From positions 1-11,251 of the forward strand of contig JAWLFI010000082.1 of NCBI GenBank assembly GCA_041685645.1: a stretch of DNA of 11,251 nt, read 5' to 3'. The DNA is from JAWLFI01 sp041685645. Its GTDB lineage: Bacteria; Bacteroidota; Bacteroidia; Chitinophagales; Saprospiraceae. This document shows positions 6,758 to 11,251 of the stretch, in pieces. The notes below the pieces were generated by a model, which was not told the origin of the DNA, made no database searches, and saw only the letters and a list, made by a program, of their open reading frames with translations. A program made the position numbers and the translations under genes. Numbering within the stretch: position 1 is the first letter of the stretch; each line of letters begins with the position of its first letter.

Positions 6758-7772
6758 TACCGGAACTATGAGATTATGGGTTGCTGCCATTGTGCTAGTC
6801 TGTAGCGCAATAGCGCTTAGTGGGTACTTCTACTACCAAATATATATGGACCGCATCCTTTGGGAGGGTGAGGAAGAGCAGAAAACAATTTTTGTAACTG
6901 ATGCAGATGATTTCGACTCTTTAGAGATGAAGATTCTGAACAATTGTACCAAAGTGTCAAAATGGCTTTTCAATCCACTGGCAAAGCGAATGAACTTACC
7001 TAAAAATGTTCATGCGGGAAAGTATGTCATTCCGCAACCGATCTCACTGATCGATCTCATTCGAAAATTTAGAAATGGACTGCAGGAACCCGTTACTGTT
7101 GTCATCCCGGAAACTCACTCAATTCAGGAGGCGCTCATACGTGGTACTCGCTCCCTCCAAATAGACTCTCTCGATCTTCTCCCCTACTTCGAATCAAGCT
7201 CAGATACAAACATTACTCCTCATTTTATCCTTCCCAACTCCTACGAAATGTATTGGAACATTTCTCTTGACAATTATCTAAAACGCTTACAAGAAGAGGG
7301 ACAGAGATTTTGGACGCGGAAATCAAACATCGAAAAACTCGACCGCTTAGGGTTGACTGCAGAAGAAGCGTATATTCTGGCCTCAATTGTTTCTAAGGAG
7401 ACCAATCATAAAGAAGAAATGGCCCGTATTGCCGGGGTGTATTACAACAGGATAAAAATTGGTATGCCACTCCAGGCAGACCCGACCATCAGATATATAC
7501 TGAGAAACTCTCCAAGGAATCGCGTATTATTTAAGGATCTGGAAATAGAATCTCCTTACAATACATATAAAACCAAGGGGCTTCCCCCGGGCCCCATTGG
7601 CCTGGCTAGTATAAATTCCATTCGAGCTGTACTCAAGTTAGAAGACCATAACTATCTCTATTTCTGTGCGGATCCGAATGAGCCGGGAACCCATATTTTC
7701 TCAAAGTCTTACCGGGAACACATAAATAATGCCCGGAGATATCATCAATATTTAGACAAATACAATGAGTGA
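6741..7772 (+). CDS. mltG: Endolytic peptidoglycan transglycosylase MltG (YceG-like)
   Basis: A 343-residue MltG homologue, which cuts nascent glycan strands in the periplasm and so sets their length. It has a short cytoplasmic start, one membrane helix (about residues 11-32, LWVAAIVLVCSAIALSGYFYY), a LysM-like N-terminal part with HAGKYVIPQP (91-100) followed by a PVTVVIPE strand (117-124), and the YceG catalytic domain: LASIVSKET (213-221) with catalytic Glu220 (E. coli E218), YYNRIKIGMPLQADPTI (234-250), ESPYNTYKTKGLPPGPI (270-286) and YLYFCAD (305-311), with H and F of the THIF segment near 318. The start is uncertain: ATG 6741 overlaps panB by 17 bases, and in-frame ATG 6768, 10 bases after the panB stop, would also leave the membrane helix intact. 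The gene ends by overlapping tilS by 8 bases. Confidence 0.95.
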   Translation: MRNNINTGTMRLWVAAIVLVCSAIALSGYFYYQIYMDRILWEGEEEQKTIFVTDADDFDSLEMKILNNCTKVSKWLFNPLAKRMNLPKNVHAGKYVIPQPISLIDLIRKFRNGLQEPVTVVIPETHSIQEALIRGTRSLQIDSLDLLPYFESSSDTNITPHFILPNSYEMYWNISLDNYLKRLQEEGQRFWTRKSNIEKLDRLGLTAEEAYILASIVSKETNHKEEMARIAGVYYNRIKIGMPLQADPTIRYILRNSPRNRVLFKDLEIESPYNTYKTKGLPPGPIGLASINSIRAVLKLEDHNYLYFCADPNEPGTHIFSKSYREHINNARRYHQYLDKYNE

Positions 7773-9111
7773 TGTATATCAAAAAATAATTCAGTTTGAG
7801 GCTGTAAAAGACATCCTTAGCGAAAAGCATTCTTACCTGCTGGCTCTGAGCGGAGGTGTGGATTCACAAGTTTTATTGCATTTGATCATGAGAATTAAAC
7901 CGCAGAAAGTAATTGCGGCGCATGTAAATTATGGACTCAGGGGAGTAGATTCAGACCGTGATGAGTCCGTGGCTTCACAGTGGGCGAAGAAAATGGGTGT
8001 GCCATTTTATTGCTATAAAGTAATTCCAGAAGAACTAGGGGGGAATTTCCAACAAAGTGCGCGAGATATTCGGTACCGGTGGTTTGAAGAACTAGTCAGC
8101 GAATTTGATCTCGACTACATATTAACGGCGCATCACATCGATGACCAGATAGAAACGATGTCCATGAGATTTTTCACGGGAACTCGAGGGAAGGGCCTCA
8201 TGGGTATAACCCCCGTGAACGGGAATCGAGTCAGACCACTCCTTTGCCTCACTAAATCCGAGATCATTCGCTATGCAAAGGATTACGATATTCCATTCAG
8301 CACCGATGCTTCTAATTTAAAGTCCAAATATCTGAGGAATTTCTTTAGAAATGAGGTACTGCCACAAATTGAGGGAGAAATTCCACAACTGAGCCAAAGA
8401 ATGCTTACCACTGCAGAGAATATAGAACAGGAACAAAATCTCTTACAATATTTCGTACCACAACGGCTGGCCCGGCAATCGACATTCGATGGAAGAACCC
8501 TCATTTTCCACACGAACACTTTAGAGGATGACTTTCCCCTATTCTCGTTTCTACATCACGCCTTTTCATTGAATGCCAATCAAGTTCAACAGCTGTTGGC
8601 ATCCGACAATTCAAACATCATCCAGCTCAGGGATTATAAAATGGCTATGTTTCGGGGAGATATTCACCTGAGAAATTCGAGTGCTGAAGAACAAGTCGAG
8701 GATGATCGCCCAATTTCCGAAGGGGAGTTTGATTTACCTGCAGGAAGACTTATCGTACAGCGGACAAAACATGTTGAATTCACAAATGATCCCAACACTG
8801 AATATATTCCGGCTCGATACCTGTCTCAACCCATTGTCATGAGGCCCTGGCGCGAGGGAGACCGCATTGCAATAAATTACGGGCACAGTAAAAAAGTATC
8901 CGACGTACTGAATGAAGCCCATTTGTCTCCCTTTGAAAAAGAGGATGTGAGATGTCTCACTTCAGAGGGTGAAATTCTGTGGATTATTGGGGTGAGATTA
9001 AATGCAAATGCATTCCTTTCCGAGGTCAATGAGGATTGCATCCAGCTACAATACCAACCGCTAAAGCTTTTCGATCCTTCCCCGAAGCATATCCAGGACT
9101 TCCTCTCGTAG
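7765..9111 (+). CDS. tilS: tRNA(Ile)-lysidine synthetase
   Basis: TilS converts the wobble C34 of the tRNA-Ile with CAU anticodon to lysidine, using ATP and lysine, so that it reads AUA and is charged with isoleucine. The 448-residue protein has the N-type ATP pyrophosphatase PP-loop SGGVDS (29-34), AHVNYGLRG (52-60), SARDIRYRWF (98-107), the TAHHIDDQIET signature (121-131), FTGTRGKGLMGI (137-148), VRPLLCLTKSEI (156-167) and the RNFFRNEVLP helix (191-200). A C-terminal TilS domain follows with MRPWREGDR (359-367), KKVSDVLNEAHL (377-388) and an ILWIIGVRLN strand (404-413). Translation is probably coupled to mltG through an ATGAGTGA overlap at 7765-7772. The last 51 bases lie antisense to the hydrolase gene, which converges on it. 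Single-copy and essential in most bacteria. Confidence 0.97.
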   Translation: MSDVYQKIIQFEAVKDILSEKHSYLLALSGGVDSQVLLHLIMRIKPQKVIAAHVNYGLRGVDSDRDESVASQWAKKMGVPFYCYKVIPEELGGNFQQSARDIRYRWFEELVSEFDLDYILTAHHIDDQIETMSMRFFTGTRGKGLMGITPVNGNRVRPLLCLTKSEIIRYAKDYDIPFSTDASNLKSKYLRNFFRNEVLPQIEGEIPQLSQRMLTTAENIEQEQNLLQYFVPQRLARQSTFDGRTLIFHTNTLEDDFPLFSFLHHAFSLNANQVQQLLASDNSNIIQLRDYKMAMFRGDIHLRNSSAEEQVEDDRPISEGEFDLPAGRLIVQRTKHVEFTNDPNTEYIPARYLSQPIVMRPWREGDRIAINYGHSKKVSDVLNEAHLSPFEKEDVRCLTSEGEILWIIGVRLNANAFLSEVNEDCIQLQYQPLKLFDPSPKHIQDFLS

Positions 9112-9696
9112 TTCATGTCCCCCATCGAATCGGATGAGTTCAGGTCTGCAATTTTCCCAAAACGGATGCGATTTGAGTTTTCGGATATCTCCCTCTGCTA
9201 TGAAAGCATCCTCCTTTCCCAAAAGATAATAGTAATTTTCACGTGGAGAATAAATTACATCATCGGGTGGAGTGCCCGCATAAATAGCAAAGGCTTTGGC
9301 AGGATGCTCCTCCTTTGCCTCCCATCTCAGCAAGGTAGCCACACCCTGGCTAAATCCGAGAAAAATAACTTTCCCTCTCAAGTCGGCGGGTAACTTTCGG
9401 TACACTTGATTTAAATAGTTCTCCTGATCGCGAATTTCATCCTCTCTAAATCGGGAGGTCATCCAGGAAGCCACGACATCTCCATAAAAACCCTTTCGGT
9501 AAAATTTGGACATGGCCTCGGGGACTATAATATGATCCCGATCTGAAAAAGGAAGGAAAGGAGATATCACCTGCTCTATTGATTGGGCATAACCATGAAA
9601 GACGATCCATATAAATTGAGCTTCATGCATGGGGCGGCCTGCATGCCCTATGTGGACTGTACGTGGGGATGAGAATTTTTCGATTTTAAACTCCAT
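9061..9696 (-). CDS. Small alpha/beta-hydrolase (carboxylesterase/phospholipase-like)
   Basis: A 211-residue serine hydrolase of the compact esterase type. Visible elements: strand and oxyanion-hole region IWIVFHGYAQS (29-39), nucleophile elbow GFSQG (114-118, Ser116), a YYYLLGKEDAFI strand-turn (155-166) with probable acid Asp163, and DGGHEL (191-196) with catalytic His194. The spacing Ser-Asp-His is normal for the fold. There is no signal peptide, so it is probably cytoplasmic. Substrate cannot be told; the nearest familiar groups are phospholipase/carboxylesterase and dienelactone-hydrolase-like enzymes. It begins 20 bases after the stop of the upstream secreted-protein gene, so the two are probably in one transcript. 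Its 3' end runs 51 bases into the end of tilS on the opposite strand; both reading frames keep plausible C-terminal helices there. Confidence 0.87.
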   Translation of the reverse strand: MEFKIEKFSSPRTVHIGHAGRPMHEAQFIWIVFHGYAQSIEQVISPFLPFSDRDHIIVPEAMSKFYRKGFYGDVVASWMTSRFREDEIRDQENYLNQVYRKLPADLRGKVIFLGFSQGVATLLRWEAKEEHPAKAFAIYAGTPPDDVIYSPRENYYYLLGKEDAFIAEGDIRKLKSHPFWENCRPELIRFDGGHELREEVLDMLRGRIEKL

Positions 9697-9715
9697 AGGC
9701 CGAAATGGGGACTAA

Positions 9716-10585
9716 TCAGTTTCTCGGATTGCCAAACAAGTCTCTCTTGGCGGCTTCCTTTCTCTTTTCCGGATTTCGAATGACGCGATCCTGATCATCG
9801 TCAAATAAGCGATCATTGTATTCCCAGCTGTCTTTTTTCCACTCGTAAAACACATAAGTGCCATCGGGAACATTTACCATGATTCGGCTGTCCTGATTAT
9901 AGGGAACCGGCCTCAGGTGATCAACAATAATTCGTCCCGCATCGGAGCTGATACTCACCGGGAATTGAGCTCCACGAGCCACTTCCCAGGTCTTGCGATA
10001 CGATTTCGAGCCATCCTTATTCTTCCACAAAGGCAATCCTAAGGTAATTGAATTATCCCTCAAATCGAAAATTTCCAATACGTGTAACATCCGATACTCA
10101 TCGAGTATATTCCTACCGTATAACATATATACTGAGTCGTGCTCGGGAACGGGATATATTTCGGAATACACAGCTCCAATCCAGCGATTGGGAGATAAAA
10201 ATGTAGATTCATTGCCAGATTCGTAGAGCGCTCGATTGGTAAAAGATGTCAATGAAGTATCCCCCCGAAATTGGAGAATACCCGTCACCCGATTTTCGCT
10301 GGGATTCTCAGATTCTACCCACCAACTCACGAAACGAAAGCTGGAGTCAGGACTATAAACAACGGGTATAGCAGCCCATTCCCACTCACGCTGGAAGGCT
10401 GTATCATTCTTCAACTCCTCAAGTAACAAGTCTTTGAAAGCTTTTTCTGCCAGGTGTTTGTGATCTACATCTTGCGCAGAAATCATAACGTCAGCATAAA
10501 AGTTAATGTCGTACTGAGCTTCAATCCTGTACGTGAGGAAAGTTACTATAATGAGTAAAGTGAGAGATATTGTGTTTTTTAGCAA
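9716..10585 (-). CDS. Secreted protein of unknown function, TTG start
   Basis: A 289-residue protein I do not recognise by name. Start is TTG at 10583-10585: no ATG lies between the in-frame upstream TGA and this codon, and starting at the next ATG (residue 34) would remove an otherwise good signal peptide (MLKNTISLTLLIIVTFLTYRIEA, probable cleavage before QYD at residue 24). The body appears beta-rich, with SPDSSFRFVSWW (78-89), a RWIGAVYSEIYPV segment, LHVLEIFDL, DGSKSYRKTWEVARG and a DGTYVFYEWKKDSWEY stretch near the end, then a charged tail. The FRFVSW and FYEWKKDSWEY elements recall a group of uncharacterised Bacteroidota proteins with an FRxxSW motif, by recollection only. No cysteine follows the signal, so it is not a lipoprotein; with no CHU_C-like end, it is probably periplasmic or outer-membrane associated. 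It lies 55 bases downstream of the thioredoxin-fold gene. Confidence 0.83.
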   Translation of the reverse strand: MLKNTISLTLLIIVTFLTYRIEAQYDINFYADVMISAQDVDHKHLAEKAFKDLLLEELKNDTAFQREWEWAAIPVVYSPDSSFRFVSWWVESENPSENRVTGILQFRGDTSLTSFTNRALYESGNESTFLSPNRWIGAVYSEIYPVPEHDSVYMLYGRNILDEYRMLHVLEIFDLRDNSITLGLPLWKNKDGSKSYRKTWEVARGAQFPVSISSDAGRIIVDHLRPVPYNQDSRIMVNVPDGTYVFYEWKKDSWEYNDRLFDDDQDRVIRNPEKRKEAAKRDLFGNPRN

Positions 10586-10640
10586 AGTTATTCTGAATTT
10601 AGACGAAGTTCAAGGCTATAACGAGCTGACGACTAACAAA

Positions 10641-11183
10641 TTATTGCCCCATAACCGATTTGGCCAGCTCGGCGTAATTTGGGCGGTCTGAGGCCGACTC
10701 GTGAATGAACTTTTCAATGATCTCACCCTCTTTGACGAAAAACACTCCCGGCATTTGCAAGCCATCTCCTATTGGTGGCCGAACACCATGTCCTTTCATT
10801 ATTGCAGAATTAAATCCGCTGATCCAGTTTTGGAAGCCAAACAGCTGATTGAAATTACCTTTGGTAAGTCCAAAATCAGCATATAGCCGCATTTCCGTAT
10901 CCTCTACCCTCTCTAAATCCGATATCCCGTATCTATCCAGATAGTCTAATGCAATATCTTCAGAATTCAGATGAATCAAAATGGGAAGAACTCCCGTGTT
11001 TGCAATTTCGGCACGCTGTTTGGAAATATCCGACAGGGTTTGTCGGCAAAAAGTGCAACCAAAGTTTCTCAAAAACAATAGCATCACGGGCTGTGAAAAG
11101 GAAATTTCCTTTACATTTCTACCTTGGTTGGTAGTTATATTAGGAAAAATATTAATTTGAGACAATTGTTGTTTCATCACCAT
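10641..11183 (-). CDS. Peroxiredoxin-like/thioredoxin-fold (AhpC/TSA-type) redox protein with CxxC
   Basis: A 180-residue protein of the peroxiredoxin-like branch of the thioredoxin superfamily (SelL/PRX-like2 type). A beta strand VMLLFLRNFGC is followed by CTFC (Cys43 and Cys46) and the helix RQTLSDISKQR; then ILIHLNSEDIALDYLD (a second strand and helix), LYADFGL (a typical peroxiredoxin-fold segment) and PGVFFVKEGEII (about 145-156) with the family's cis-proline region before the strand. No signal peptide, so probably cytoplasmic. The CxxC pair suggests disulfide or peroxide chemistry, but the substrate is unknown. Start could be ATG 11183 or the ATG two codons later (11177). It leads a probable minus-strand operon with the secreted protein and the hydrolase. 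Confidence 0.86.
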   Translation of the reverse strand: MVMKQQLSQINIFPNITTNQGRNVKEISFSQPVMLLFLRNFGCTFCRQTLSDISKQRAEIANTGVLPILIHLNSEDIALDYLDRYGISDLERVEDTEMRLYADFGLTKGNFNQLFGFQNWISGFNSAIMKGHGVRPPIGDGLQMPGVFFVKEGEIIEKFIHESASDRPNYAELAKSVMGQ

Positions 11184-11195
11184 ATCTGTCTAACG

Positions 11196-11223
11196 TAAAT
11201 TTAAGTATTTTAGTTGGTTGCAA
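11196..11223 (-). promoter_or_regulatory. Candidate promoter of the redox-protein operon
   Basis: On the minus strand, TTG (11221-11223) is followed after 17 bases by TAAATTTA (11196-11203), a one-mismatch fit to the Bacteroidota -7 element TAnnTTTG. The start codon lies 12-18 bases downstream, implying a very short leader. The region is AT-rich, so chance matches are likely. Confidence 0.33.
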
Positions 11224-11251
11224 TCGATATTTTACCATATAAATACCTCAG

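Noticed and set aside
9716..10585. The secreted protein as gliding/T9SS component GldN/PorN
   Set aside because: Its size is similar, but none of the motifs I associate with that family are present and the N-terminal half does not fit.

Overview
The window looks like chromosomal DNA of a Bacteroidota bacterium, most likely from the Saprospiria/Cytophagia side of the phylum. The evidence is a surface protein with the gliding-motility-type C-terminal domain used for type IX secretion, a DUF4249-type outer-membrane lipoprotein, TAnnTTTG-like promoter elements, and start codons without clear Shine-Dalgarno sequences. I see no phage, transposase, CRISPR array, rRNA or tRNA gene. It is mostly ordinary gene content with a few non-coding features worth a second look, and I found no convincing new multi-gene system.

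Layout. Positions 2-1576 (+) hold the 3' part of a large secreted, Ig-like-repeat protein with a type B sorting domain. It is followed 11 bases later by a small membrane-anchored SRPBCC protein (1588-2133, +). From 2134 to 2847 there is no credible gene. That stretch starts with a G+C-rich, hairpin-filled intergenic repeat candidate (about 2193-2389) and ends with a strong intrinsic terminator (2781-2812) serving dnaK, which lies on the minus strand (2848-4773). Next is a minus-strand DUF4249-like lipoprotein gene (4919-5881), which is divergent from panB across 66 bases that contain a perfect 7-bp inverted repeat.

The plus-strand cluster panB (5948-6757), mltG (6741-7772) and tilS (7765-9111) is fused by short overlaps, so the three genes are probably co-transcribed. 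They cover pantothenate/CoA synthesis, termination of peptidoglycan strands, and tRNA-Ile2 lysidine formation: growth-essential or near-essential housekeeping jobs with no shared pathway.

The right end is a minus-strand group running leftwards: a peroxiredoxin/thioredoxin-fold protein with a CxxC motif (10641-11183), a secreted protein of unknown function starting at TTG (9716-10585), and a small serine hydrolase (9061-9696). The hydrolase's last 51 bases are antisense to the end of tilS.
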